A stretch of DNA of 64,000 nt from Thermoplasmatales archaeon (GTDB lineage Archaea; Thermoplasmatota; Thermoplasmata; Thermoplasmatales; Thermoplasmataceae), in the NCBI GenBank assembly GCA_014874365.1, contig JACWAH010000010.1:1-64000 (forward strand), read 5' to 3'. The notes under the pieces are model-generated. The model did not search any database. It saw only the letters and a program-made list of their open reading frames with translations, and had not been told where the DNA came from. Shown piece by piece: positions 52,785 through 61,423 of the stretch. The translations under genes and the position numbers were made by a program. The first letter of the stretch is position 1. The number at the start of each line of letters is the position of its first letter.

Positions 52785-53054
52785 TTAGTGTTTCAGAAAA
52801 TTACGCTTGACATTCTTCCCAAGGAATTCTCTAGGATTGAGGTAGGGAGAAGACTCATCCAGGAAACATGCGATCTGATCTTCGATGATGATATCTAAGC
52901 TTTTTAGGTCAACAACCACGTTCTTAGGATCTCCTGGGACTGTACGCGCCTGCGTTTTACCGAATCTTATACCAGACCTTTCACTGTGAAAGTCCTGAAC
53001 CCATTCCGCGTTCCAGCTGTCGTGAGCAGGAACTCTAAAAACCCCTGGCGATGA
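52785..53054 (-). pseudogene. Start-less open frame, gene remnant of unknown family
   Basis: On the minus strand an 89-codon frame runs from just after a stop (53055-53057) to TAA at 52785-52787. It has a balanced, protein-like composition (RVPAHDSWNAEWVQDF, VVVDLKSLDIII) but no ATG or TTG. The only GTG is about halfway along. It reads as the 3' part of a lost gene. I could not identify the family. Confidence 0.35.
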
Positions 53055-53110
53055 TTACAAAGTTATGCACACTTCCCCTGACATTTGTCCTTGCAGGCAA
53101 GGAAGCACAT

Positions 53111-53144
53111 CTGACGTCCTCTCCTCGCTAAAGCATCGGAGGTT
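53111..53144 (+). repeat. 34-nt IS200/IS605-like end remnant, copy B
   Basis: It matches 7341-7374 at 30 of 34 positions in the same orientation, with GCTAAAGCATCGGAGGTT identical. CCTC (53119-53122) can pair with GAGG (53139-53142) around CTCGCTAAAGC. No TnpA or TnpB remains beside it. Confidence 0.6.
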
Positions 53145-53404
53145 CCTGCTTCATCGACCGTTGTCCCTTCATGCATTCCGGTGGTCTTACACAATCTCCC
53201 ACTCTTTTAAGAGCGTATCAGGCTTTAAGTCCCGCATGCCCTGCGGTACTGGATTATACAATGCATCCATGCTAAATGCCAATCTGTCACAATAACTGGC
53301 ATTCTATCGCTTTCAATGATCGTGATCCACGTTACCAACAGGAATTTAGCTGAATCCACAAAATTTGGCTTAAATATTAAAGTAGTGGATAGGTCTGAAC
53401 ATTC

Positions 53405-54559
53405 ATGAAGACAATCGCCGTGATAGGTGGGGGTTCCGGTGGGATTAGCGCAGCAAACCACCTTTCTTACAAACTTAGAGAAAAGCTAAAGAGAAACGAG
53501 ATAAGGATTATTCTCATAGAGCCCAGCAGGTATCATTATTATCAGCCAGGATTCCTGGAAATTCCATTTGGACTTATGAGACAGGAGGAGACCTACAAGG
53601 AGATCGATAAGGTTTTGGCAACCGGGGTAACGTTATTGCAGGAAAAAGCCCTGAAAATAGACTTAGAGAACAGGTCCGTGCAAACGGATAGAAGCAAGAT
53701 CATATATGATTTCCTTGTGATAGCCACCGGTGCAAGGTACGACTTCTCTGCCATACCTGGTTTCGTTGAAGGAGCAGACCATTTCTATAACCTTGAGGGG
53801 TCAAATACCCTCAAGAAGAAACTGAACGATTTCAATGGCGGTACCATTGTTGTAGGAGTTTCCGGCATGCCTTACAAATGCACGCCAGCCCCGCTGGAAG
53901 CAGCTTTCCTGCTTCATGATATGTTTAAATCGAGGAATTTGCGGGACAAGGTGAATATCGTCTATACATATCCTATGCCAATGGTTTTCCCCGATAAGGG
54001 AATATCAGATTTCGCATTGCGGTTATTCAAGGAGAAAGGTATAGAATCTGTGCTGGACTTCAAGTTGAAGGAGGTAGACCCGAAGAGCAGGGATCTGATA
54101 TCTGCCGACGGCAAAAAGATCCATTATGATCTTGCAATAGTTGCGCCTCCTCATCGTGGCAGCGAGCTAATTGCGGTTTCCGGTTTTGGTGATCAGTTTG
54201 ATTGGGTACCGGTTGATAAATTTACCCTCAATATAAATGGTCATAAAAACGCCTTTGCTATCGGAGACGCAACGAATCTCCAGGTCTCTAAGGCAGGTTC
54301 TGTAGCAGATGCCGAAGCAATTGTAGTAGCGAAGAGAATTGTTGAGGAAATTGATGGCTACAATCCGGAAACATTGTATGATGGATCCGGTGGAGCACTC
54401 ATGGTAACCGGGATAGGGAAGGCATCGATGATCTCGTCTAATTACAATCTTTCACCGGTATTTATGCCAGAGAGCTATTCTTTTTACTGGCTAAAGCTGA
54501 TCTACAACAAGGTGTACTGGAACATGACTGCTAAAGCTGTCCTTAGCGAGGTGGCATAA
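53405..54559 (+). CDS. FAD-dependent pyridine nucleotide-disulfide oxidoreductase, SQR-like
   Basis: The 384 residues have VIGGGSGGISAANHL for FAD, IATGARYDFSAIPGF, a second Gly-rich region IVVGVSGMPYKCTPAPLEAAF, and NAFAIGDATNLQVSKAGSVADAEA, the layout of sulfide:quinone oxidoreductases. Cys160-type position PYKCTPAP is present, but it is the only Cys in the protein. Canonical SQRs need a second redox Cys near residue 350. It may be a non-canonical SQR or a related quinone reductase. The C terminus (YSFYWLKLIYNKVYWNM) looks membrane-associating. It overlaps the DUF1641 gene by one base. Confidence 0.82.
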   Translation: MKTIAVIGGGSGGISAANHLSYKLREKLKRNEIRIILIEPSRYHYYQPGFLEIPFGLMRQEETYKEIDKVLATGVTLLQEKALKIDLENRSVQTDRSKIIYDFLVIATGARYDFSAIPGFVEGADHFYNLEGSNTLKKKLNDFNGGTIVVGVSGMPYKCTPAPLEAAFLLHDMFKSRNLRDKVNIVYTYPMPMVFPDKGISDFALRLFKEKGIESVLDFKLKEVDPKSRDLISADGKKIHYDLAIVAPPHRGSELIAVSGFGDQFDWVPVDKFTLNINGHKNAFAIGDATNLQVSKAGSVADAEAIVVAKRIVEEIDGYNPETLYDGSGGALMVTGIGKASMISSNYNLSPVFMPESYSFYWLKLIYNKVYWNMTAKAVLSEVA

Positions 54560-54996
54560 TGACTTCAAACATGGACAGAGTAATCCAGCAAGTCACGAAT
54601 AAGGACAACATGGATGCACTTGTAAACGTAATAGACCTGCTTCCTTCGATTTCAAATGGGTTAGACATGCTCGAGGAGCTTTGGAAAAGTGGAATAATCA
54701 ACTCACTGCTTGGCATCGTCTATCTTCTTGCAAGCGCTAAAGATATTCTCAATGATGAAATGGTAAACAGCCTTGGCACAACCGCGAATTCTATCCTTGG
54801 GCTCTCATCCCTGACCGGATCATCCACAATAATGGATGCGCTTGGAGAAATTACTGAAGGAGTATCATCAGGTGAATTTGCAAAGAACCGCAAAGTAACC
54901 GGAACATGGAGTCTCCTTAAACAGCTTAAGGACCCGGAAGTGCAGAGAGGTCTAACAATATTGATTAATGCTTTGAAAGTGATGGGTAAGCAATGA
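54559..54996 (+). CDS. DUF1641 family protein
   Basis: The 145 helical residues include LVNVIDLLPSISNGLDMLEELW and a final LLKQLKDPEVQRGLTILINAL, typical of DUF1641. Genes of this family are commonly next to SQR-like or formate-dehydrogenase-like flavoproteins. The start overlaps the stop of the flavoprotein gene (TAATG), so both are coexpressed. It probably acts as an accessory or membrane-attachment partner; the biochemical role is unknown. Confidence 0.82.
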   Translation: MTSNMDRVIQQVTNKDNMDALVNVIDLLPSISNGLDMLEELWKSGIINSLLGIVYLLASAKDILNDEMVNSLGTTANSILGLSSLTGSSTIMDALGEITEGVSSGEFAKNRKVTGTWSLLKQLKDPEVQRGLTILINALKVMGKQ

Positions 54997-55167
54997 AAAG
55001 TGCCTGATTTTTCTAACTCCCAACACTAATGCAATAATCCATTAGAGAAGAAGTTAAATTTTACATCTGTTATTTCTGACGAATTCAACGATTCTGCAGG
55101 ACAATCTGGCAATTTCAGAGGAGGTATCGGAGCCCCCATTGCAAAAAAATAGTAATAAAATAAAAAA

Positions 55168-57468
55168 TTAAAGGCTACATTTTCCGTCAGGGCAGGCAGG
55201 ATCGAAAGTCCCTTCCAAAAGCAGTAACCCGGCACCATTGTCCGTTTTAAGTTTCACTTCAACGGTTTCATGGCTTGGCTCGCCGGAATACAGGACCTGT
55301 TCAGTTTTGCTCCTATCCCTGTAGACTGTGATCCCCTTGCACTTTAGATCAAAGGCCATTCTGTATGCTTTCTCGACATCTTCGATCTTCGCCTCGCTTG
55401 CTAAGTTTATGGTTTTTGAAACACCTGAATCACAGTACCTCTGGAATGTGGCCTGCATCATTATGTGCCACTCCGGGCTAATTTCATGAGCTGTCCGGAA
55501 AATGGCCTTAATGTCTTCGGGGAGATCGACATGTGAAAGATTTCCTGTCTCCGCGATCTTGAGCATCAGGGATTCAGAATGAATTCCTCTTCTCTTTAAC
55601 TCTTGTTCCAGGTATTCATTCCGCTCAACAAGAGTCTTCCCGGACAGCACATGCCTTACGTAAGAGAGTGCAAAATACGGTTCTATCGACGAGGAACAGT
55701 TCGCAATTATTGAAATCGTCCCCGTTGGGGCTATTGTAGTGGTAGTGGAATTCCTCATCTTGATCCCCAGTTTTTTCCACTCAGAACCTTCCCAAGCCGG
55801 GAAACAGCCTCTTTCTTCTGCCAGTTTTGTAGATTCGTCGTGTGAAATATCCTGGAGGAAGGACATTACCTCCTCGGCTGTTTTCAGGGCGTCCTGGCTA
55901 TTATACGGTATCTCGAGCTGCGCGAGCATGTCTGCAAATCCCATTATGCCAAGGCCTATTTTCCTAGTTTTATGGGTCACTTCATATATGTGTTCGTCCG
56001 GGAACAGGTTTGCGTCGATAACATTGTCCAGGAACCGAATCGACAACCGTATGACGCTTTCAAGTTCCTTGAAATCTATTTTGCCGTTAGATACGAACTC
56101 ACCCAGATTTATCGAGCCAAGATTGCAGGATTCGTACGGCAACAGCGGCTGTTCACCACATGGGTTAGTTGCCTCTATTTCACCTACATTTGGAACCGTG
56201 TTGTGCCTGTTGACTTCGTCGATGAAGATCAGTCCCGGATCAGCAGTTTTCCAAGCCTGTGATATTATGGATTCCCACAGTGCGGAGGCCCTGATCTGCC
56301 TTTCAATCTTCCTACTTCTCGGGTTGATAAGATCGATGTTTTCTCCCCTGTCCAGCTTATCAAAGAACCTGGAATCTACTGCAACAGAAATATTAAAATT
56401 CCTTAGCTGCTTGTTTTTACTGTCCTTTGAATTGACAAAGTCCATTATATCGGGATGATCATACCTGAGTATTCCCATATTGGCTCCTCTTCTCTTTCCC
56501 CCCTGCTTGATCACCTCAGTTGTAGTATCGAATATCTTCATGAATGATACCGGACCGGAAGCTACACCCTTGGAGGAACCTACCAGATCATCTTTTGGGC
56601 GCAGAGATGAGAACGAGAAGCCTGTTCCTCCACCCGATTTGTGAATCTTCGCAGTCAATTTCAGGGAATCAAAAATCCCGTCTATTTTGTCTTCCACGGG
56701 TATCACAAAGCAGGCAGAAAGCTGCCCAAGCTCTGTCCCAGCATTCATGAGGGTAGGGGAATTGGGCATGAACTTCATGGACACCAGCATATCGAGGAAC
56801 TTCTCGGTATAGGCGCTCACGGAATTCTTACTGTGGGTGAGGAATCTTTCCAGGTTTTCCAGATCGTTTTTAGTCGCCTCTTTCCCGAAAATTGACCTGT
56901 ACGCAATCTTTATTGAATTCCTCTGGAATCCTGAAATCCTAGATAAAACAGTTGAGTCAGGTTTGGTATTGCTTCCAGTTTTAGTGGAATTGTAGAAGTC
57001 ATAAACCCCCTCTACTATACTTATGGATTCTGCCACCCGCTTGAAAAGCTGTCTCGGCGTTTCAACAATTTTTCCGTCCATGTCCTTCAGGAGGTATCTG
57101 GACTCGAGCACGGTTGCAGCGTTCAACGAGAGCTTGAGATCATCGCTGATCCCCAGTCTTTCTTTCTCTTCCCTGATTATGCTCCTGTTTTGCCTGTACA
57201 GTATGTAAGTCCTGGCAACATCTGCGAATGAGTTCCCTTTCGGCGAATAGTGCATCAGCTCCTCTTCCACCATGTCCTGTACCTTTTCCACGTGAGGGAT
57301 TTCCACACTGGCTCCCAGTTTCTTTACAACTTCACCGGATACAATCTCTGCATCCTGCACCGTCCCATGATTTGCGGACAGCATCGCCTTGTAGATTGCC
57401 TTCGTTATTCGTTCCTTTTCGAACGGGACATTGGTCCCGTCACGCTTGATTATTTCTTTTATTGCCAT
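55168..57468 (-). CDS. nrdJ: Class II (adenosylcobalamin-dependent) ribonucleotide reductase
   Basis: It reduces ribonucleotides with a cobalamin-derived radical, independent of oxygen. The 766 residues start with an ATP-cone (about 1-95). The barrel has LSACFVIPVED, the N-x-C-x-E active site in EATNPCGEQPLLPYESCNLGSINLGE, and a C-terminal redox tail ending CPDGKCSL. The start at 57468 follows AGGTG at seven bases. It lies 16 bp after nrdB in the same operon as the class I enzyme, so the cell carries both oxygen-dependent and oxygen-independent routes under likely common control. Confidence 0.93.
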   Translation of the reverse strand: MAIKEIIKRDGTNVPFEKERITKAIYKAMLSANHGTVQDAEIVSGEVVKKLGASVEIPHVEKVQDMVEEELMHYSPKGNSFADVARTYILYRQNRSIIREEKERLGISDDLKLSLNAATVLESRYLLKDMDGKIVETPRQLFKRVAESISIVEGVYDFYNSTKTGSNTKPDSTVLSRISGFQRNSIKIAYRSIFGKEATKNDLENLERFLTHSKNSVSAYTEKFLDMLVSMKFMPNSPTLMNAGTELGQLSACFVIPVEDKIDGIFDSLKLTAKIHKSGGGTGFSFSSLRPKDDLVGSSKGVASGPVSFMKIFDTTTEVIKQGGKRRGANMGILRYDHPDIMDFVNSKDSKNKQLRNFNISVAVDSRFFDKLDRGENIDLINPRSRKIERQIRASALWESIISQAWKTADPGLIFIDEVNRHNTVPNVGEIEATNPCGEQPLLPYESCNLGSINLGEFVSNGKIDFKELESVIRLSIRFLDNVIDANLFPDEHIYEVTHKTRKIGLGIMGFADMLAQLEIPYNSQDALKTAEEVMSFLQDISHDESTKLAEERGCFPAWEGSEWKKLGIKMRNSTTTTIAPTGTISIIANCSSSIEPYFALSYVRHVLSGKTLVERNEYLEQELKRRGIHSESLMLKIAETGNLSHVDLPEDIKAIFRTAHEISPEWHIMMQATFQRYCDSGVSKTINLASEAKIEDVEKAYRMAFDLKCKGITVYRDRSKTEQVLYSGEPSHETVEVKLKTDNGAGLLLLEGTFDPACPDGKCSL

Positions 57469-57484
57469 AGTTGTGCACCTTGGA

Positions 57485-58567
57485 TTATTCCAGATCACTC
57501 TGGGAAGGGGGTTTCAGCCTCCCTACATTGAAATTCTTTCCCGTCTTCTGGTAATTCGTGACTTTCCTTTCAAAAAAGTCGGTTTTTGTAAGGTTCATGG
57601 ATGCGTATGAATCGATCCAGGAAAGTGGATGTCCTTTCTGTTCCGGGTATGGTTCAGGTAGATATACTGCCTTACTTCTTAAGTTTCCCAGGTATTTAAT
57701 GTACTGTTCAATGGCCTGGTCGCTCAGCCCCAGGATCTGGTTTCTCGTCACGTATTTCCCCCATTCCATCTCATGGGTAACTGCAGTCTTGACCATTTCG
57801 GTTAACTCGGTCATTATGCTGGGTGTAAACCAATCTTTGTTCTCCACCATAAGCGTCCTCATAATGTCTGTAAAGAGGGCAAGATGTGTGTTTTCGTCCC
57901 TCTGTATCAGGCGGATCATACTTACCGTGCCGCCCATCTTGTCCTGCCTGCCCAGCGTGTAGAAGAATGCAAATCCGCTGTAAAAGTAAACCCCTTCCAG
58001 CAGGAAATCGGCCATGCAGGACCTTATGAAATTCTCAGGTGACGGATTGTCGATGAATTTCTCGTACAGATCAGTTATGAACCTGTTCCTTTTGAGCAGG
58101 TGCGCATCGTCCTTCCAGAGGTCATACACAGAATCCCTGGTCATGTGATCAACAACTGAAGTCAGAAGATAGTCGTAGCTCTGGGCGTGGATGGTCTCAA
58201 AGAAAGCCTGGGTCTTCAGGCAGGCAGTGACCTCGGGTGCAGTTATGTAGGATGCTATTGCCCCAAGGTTATCGATCTGTATGCTGTCAAGGAATATGAG
58301 GAAAGACAGGGTTTTCTTGTAGGCGTCCTGTTCATCCGGAGTCAGGGTGGGATACTGTTTCTTGTCATCCCCTAGAGGGAGCTCATCCGGGACCCAGAAG
58401 AAGCTACGCATTTTCTTGTAAAGCTCCTGTGCCCAATCGTACTTGCAATTGTCAAATTCCAGCAGGTTAGTAGACGGCCCTCCAACCAGCCTCTGCACGC
58501 TCCTGTCTCTTGTGCCTTCTGGATTAAATAACCTCTTCTGTATCATTGATTCGTTTAAGCCTGGCAT
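57485..58567 (-). CDS. nrdB: Class I ribonucleotide reductase radical-generating subunit
   Basis: The beta subunit, a ferritin-like protein of about 360 residues, which houses the di-metal centre and tyrosyl radical. All six ligands by comparison with E. coli NrdB are present: Asp94 (FLDSIQ), Glu124 and His127 (FFETIHAQSY), Glu191 (LLEGVYFYSG), and Glu225 and His228 (QRDENTHL). The radical Tyr is at 131. The start at 58567 follows AGGAGG at ten bases; the ATG at 58576 is only one base after it. The gene overlaps nrdA and precedes nrdJ. Confidence 0.94.
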   Translation of the reverse strand: MPGLNESMIQKRLFNPEGTRDRSVQRLVGGPSTNLLEFDNCKYDWAQELYKKMRSFFWVPDELPLGDDKKQYPTLTPDEQDAYKKTLSFLIFLDSIQIDNLGAIASYITAPEVTACLKTQAFFETIHAQSYDYLLTSVVDHMTRDSVYDLWKDDAHLLKRNRFITDLYEKFIDNPSPENFIRSCMADFLLEGVYFYSGFAFFYTLGRQDKMGGTVSMIRLIQRDENTHLALFTDIMRTLMVENKDWFTPSIMTELTEMVKTAVTHEMEWGKYVTRNQILGLSDQAIEQYIKYLGNLRSKAVYLPEPYPEQKGHPLSWIDSYASMNLTKTDFFERKVTNYQKTGKNFNVGRLKPPSQSDLE

Positions 58568-61188
58568 GACTCGCATTCCTCCTCTTCCTTCATTTCTTCG
58601 TTAATTGTAAAATTCCTGAAATAGTAAATCGTCTTTACGCCCATTTTCCAAGCCTGGAAATATACTTTTAACAGGTACTGCTCATCCATGTTTTCCGTCG
58701 CGTATATGTTCATGGACTGGGACTGGTCAAGGTGCCTCTGTCTTGCCGCGGCAGCCTTAATGCTCCAGATCTGATCAATCGAATGAGCACCCTTGTAAAA
58801 GCCTTCCGTACCTGCATTTAGATTCGGGGCTATCTGCTTGATGAGGAACCCTTTCTTCTCCTCAACGAAGACGCGCTTGAATATCGGGTCTATTCCCGCC
58901 GTTGATCCAGCTATGACTGAAGTTGATCCGGTGGGGGCTATTGCCATGATATATCCATTCCTGACTCCATGTTTCGCAGCCTTATCGGCGAGTTCGGTCC
59001 ATCTGTCACTGTTATAACCCCTCAGCTTGAAATAGTCCCCGTTTTCCCAATCACTTCCATGGAACAGAGGATAGGCTCCTCTTTCAATGGCAAGATCGAC
59101 CTCGCTCTTCACAGCAATGTAATTTATCTCTTCAAAGAGCTGATCAGCATATTTGACATGTTCTTCTGATTCCCAGTCTATGCCTGTCTCTGCCAAGTGC
59201 TGGTGATATCCTGATATCCCGACTCCGACAGCCCTGTACCGGGCATTGGTCAGCCTGGCCTGTTCCAGCGGCAGTGTATTCATGGTGATGACATTGTCAA
59301 GCATTCTTATCTGGACAGGGATCACTTCTTTCAGCTTCTCTATTGTATTTGTCCTCCCAAGATTGATTGATGAAAGGTTGCAGACAACAAGATCCCCAGG
59401 TTTATATTCCTGAACGATGTTATTTTCGGAAACGCCTTCATTAACCAGTTCCGTAGACGACTGGTTCTGGCATATTTCAGTGCACAGGTTCGAAGAGTAG
59501 ATCATCCCTTCATGCTTGTTAGGGTTCATCCTGTTAACGGTATCCCGGTTGAAGATGAACGGACCGCCGGTTTCATAGAGGCTCCTGAGTATAAGCCCAA
59601 ACACGTCAAGTGCCGGCAGCGTCTTCCTGCTGATCCTTTCATCAGATACACACTCGTTATAGCGTTTTTCCCACTCTTCACCCCAGGAATCTTCCAGGGA
59701 CCAGCCTTTAATGCTCCTGATCTCGAATGGATCAAACAGGTTCCAATTGCCATCCCTTTCAACCTCCTTGTAGAAGAGATCAGGAATGCATACGCCGGGG
59801 AATACGTCATAGGCTTTTCTTCTCTCATCGCCGTTATTCGTCTTAAGATCAAGGAAATCAAGCACATCCTTGTGCCATATATCCAGCCAGAGGCTCACCG
59901 CTCCAGCTCTCTGCCCCAACTGGTTTACCGAAACTGCGGTATCGTTATACAGCCTGACCCATGGAACAATTCCGCTACCCGCTCCCTTATACCCCCTTAT
60001 CGTACTTCCAAGCGATCTGAGTTTTCCAAGGTAAACCCCCATTCCTCCCCCGTTCTGGGATACTTTGGCAAAGGTAGTCAGCCCGTCAAATATGCTCTGT
60101 AGAGAATCATTTGGTGTATCTATGAAACACGAACTCAACTGCCCGCCCAGCCTCCTTGCGTTGGCCAGTGTCGGCGTTGCAACGGTTATGTAGAGATTAG
60201 AAAGGATGTCATAGAATTTCTTTGCCCATTCAACCCTGCTTTCCGGTTTTTCAGCAATAGCGAGAAAGCAGGCAATTCCCATGAATACTTCCTGAGGAAG
60301 TTCAAGAACCTCGTTCTCCAATCCCCTGATTGAATACCTGTCAGAGAGATGCTTCAAGCCCGCATAGGTAAACAGCCTGTCGCGTTCCGGCTTGATATAT
60401 GACCCGATATCTTCGAGTTCCTCCTTCGAGTAAGCTTGCATTACCTTTGGATCGTATCTGCCGATTTTTGTGAGCAATTCAACCAGCTTGTAAAAATCAC
60501 CATATTTCCCGGAATAATTCCTGTTCCTGGAAGCTTCCTGATAAAGGTCATGCAGCAGCAGTCTCGCTGCAGCATACGTCCAGTTAGGCCGGGCAGCGAC
60601 AGTTTTCTCATTTGCGACCCTGATAAGCGTTTCCTGTATTGCCCTGGTTGAAATGCCCTCATAGAAATGAATCTGGGAATCAACTTCCAGAACAAGCGGA
60701 TCTACGCCGTCCAGGCCCTCGCACGCATTTGTTACGACGTTCCTTATCTTACTGACATCAATAGGAACTCTTTCACCATTCCTGTTGGTAACGGTAGTTG
60801 GCCTGAGTCGAAGCTCAATCTTGGGGGCTTCCATCAGCATCTGGTTTCTTCCAGACGGAACCGGTTTCTCTGCGAGTCTCTGCTTCTCCTCCCTTATCCT
60901 TTTCCGGTTTTCCCTGTAGAGTATGTATGATTCTGCCACATCAGAGAATTTTCTGCCTCCAACTTCCTCCGTAAGCAGCAGTTTAATGACGATATCCTGT
61001 ACATCTTCCACGCTCGCAACGCCACCTATCTCTTCAAGTGCGCTGGTTACCATATCGGTAAACCTTTCCGCGTCTTCAATGTCCCCATTTCCTACAGAAT
61101 GCATAGCTTTGAAAATAGCCTGAGTTATCTTCTTGGGTTGGAATTCCACGATGTTGCCATCCCGCTTAACTACCTTACTAATGACCAC
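58555..61188 (-). CDS. nrdA: Class I ribonucleotide reductase catalytic subunit
   Basis: The alpha subunit, about 877 residues from GTG at 61188. This start follows a full AGGAGG (61196-61201) at seven bases; a TTG at 61230 lacks such a site. Two ATP-cone domains are visible (about 1-95, and about 125-215 starting VTNRNGERVPIDVSKIRN). The barrel has LSSCFIDTPND, the active site SSNLCTEI and VVCNLSSINLG, and FFRNF near the end. The C-terminal tail CESCQA carries the redox cysteines. It is the first gene of the nrdA-nrdB-nrdJ operon. Confidence 0.94.
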   Translation of the reverse strand: MVISKVVKRDGNIVEFQPKKITQAIFKAMHSVGNGDIEDAERFTDMVTSALEEIGGVASVEDVQDIVIKLLLTEEVGGRKFSDVAESYILYRENRKRIREEKQRLAEKPVPSGRNQMLMEAPKIELRLRPTTVTNRNGERVPIDVSKIRNVVTNACEGLDGVDPLVLEVDSQIHFYEGISTRAIQETLIRVANEKTVAARPNWTYAAARLLLHDLYQEASRNRNYSGKYGDFYKLVELLTKIGRYDPKVMQAYSKEELEDIGSYIKPERDRLFTYAGLKHLSDRYSIRGLENEVLELPQEVFMGIACFLAIAEKPESRVEWAKKFYDILSNLYITVATPTLANARRLGGQLSSCFIDTPNDSLQSIFDGLTTFAKVSQNGGGMGVYLGKLRSLGSTIRGYKGAGSGIVPWVRLYNDTAVSVNQLGQRAGAVSLWLDIWHKDVLDFLDLKTNNGDERRKAYDVFPGVCIPDLFYKEVERDGNWNLFDPFEIRSIKGWSLEDSWGEEWEKRYNECVSDERISRKTLPALDVFGLILRSLYETGGPFIFNRDTVNRMNPNKHEGMIYSSNLCTEICQNQSSTELVNEGVSENNIVQEYKPGDLVVCNLSSINLGRTNTIEKLKEVIPVQIRMLDNVITMNTLPLEQARLTNARYRAVGVGISGYHQHLAETGIDWESEEHVKYADQLFEEINYIAVKSEVDLAIERGAYPLFHGSDWENGDYFKLRGYNSDRWTELADKAAKHGVRNGYIMAIAPTGSTSVIAGSTAGIDPIFKRVFVEEKKGFLIKQIAPNLNAGTEGFYKGAHSIDQIWSIKAAAARQRHLDQSQSMNIYATENMDEQYLLKVYFQAWKMGVKTIYYFRNFTINEEMKEEEECESCQA

Positions 61189-61265
61189 TTTCAATCCTCC
61201 TGTTGGTAAAAGGGAAGAGGTGCTTTCCAAACAAAAGGAAATTTGAAACCAGGATTATATCGGGA

Positions 61266-61307
61266 TTTTACTGATTTTGCACTAAATTGATCCATGTATT
61301 TTACTGA
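61266..61307. promoter_or_regulatory. Direct repeats TTTTACTGA upstream of nrdA, possible operator
   Basis: TTTTACTGA occurs at 61266-61274 and again at 61299-61307, 33 bp apart start to start (about three helical turns). An inverted TCAGTAA follows at 61322-61328. For the minus-strand operon these lie between a TATA-like box (61338-61349, read as CTTTAAATATAA) and the nrdA start, a position suited to a repressor. The spacing is reminiscent of paired operators of reductase regulators, but the sequence is unlike the bacterial NrdR box. Confidence 0.4.
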
Positions 61308-61337
61308 ATATTTGTTCATAATCAGTAATAAAGTTAG

Positions 61338-61349
61338 TTATATTTAAAG
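61338..61349 (-). promoter_or_regulatory. TATA-like box for the nrdA-nrdB-nrdJ operon
   Basis: Read on the minus strand as CTTTAAATATAA. It would start transcription near 61318, leaving a leader of about 130 nt before the nrdA GTG, unusually long for this genome, where most transcripts look leaderless. Confidence 0.4.
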
Positions 61350-61423
61350 TCTATAACTCTCAAAAAGTTACAATCGGTATTCTTAATTTAAAGTGGGAAT
61401 TAAGACAGGAAAAAACAGGAAAT

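Larger units (their letters stand above)
52579..53404. other. Patchy region with gene and transposon remnants
   Basis: No intact gene is supported. It contains an open minus-strand frame without a start codon (52785-53054), the transposon-end remnant at 53111-53144 and, near 53360, AT-rich sequence (GGCTTAAATATTAAAG) about 30 bp before the flavoprotein start at 53405, which is probably its TATA box. Confidence 0.5.

Noticed and set aside
55739-56458. A 239-codon plus-strand frame opposite nrdJ
   Set aside because: It lies wholly within the nrdJ barrel with conserved active-site motifs on the other strand.
61266-61328. Naming the TTTTACTGA repeats NrdR boxes
   Set aside because: The sequence does not match the bacterial NrdR consensus and no NrdR gene is in the window.
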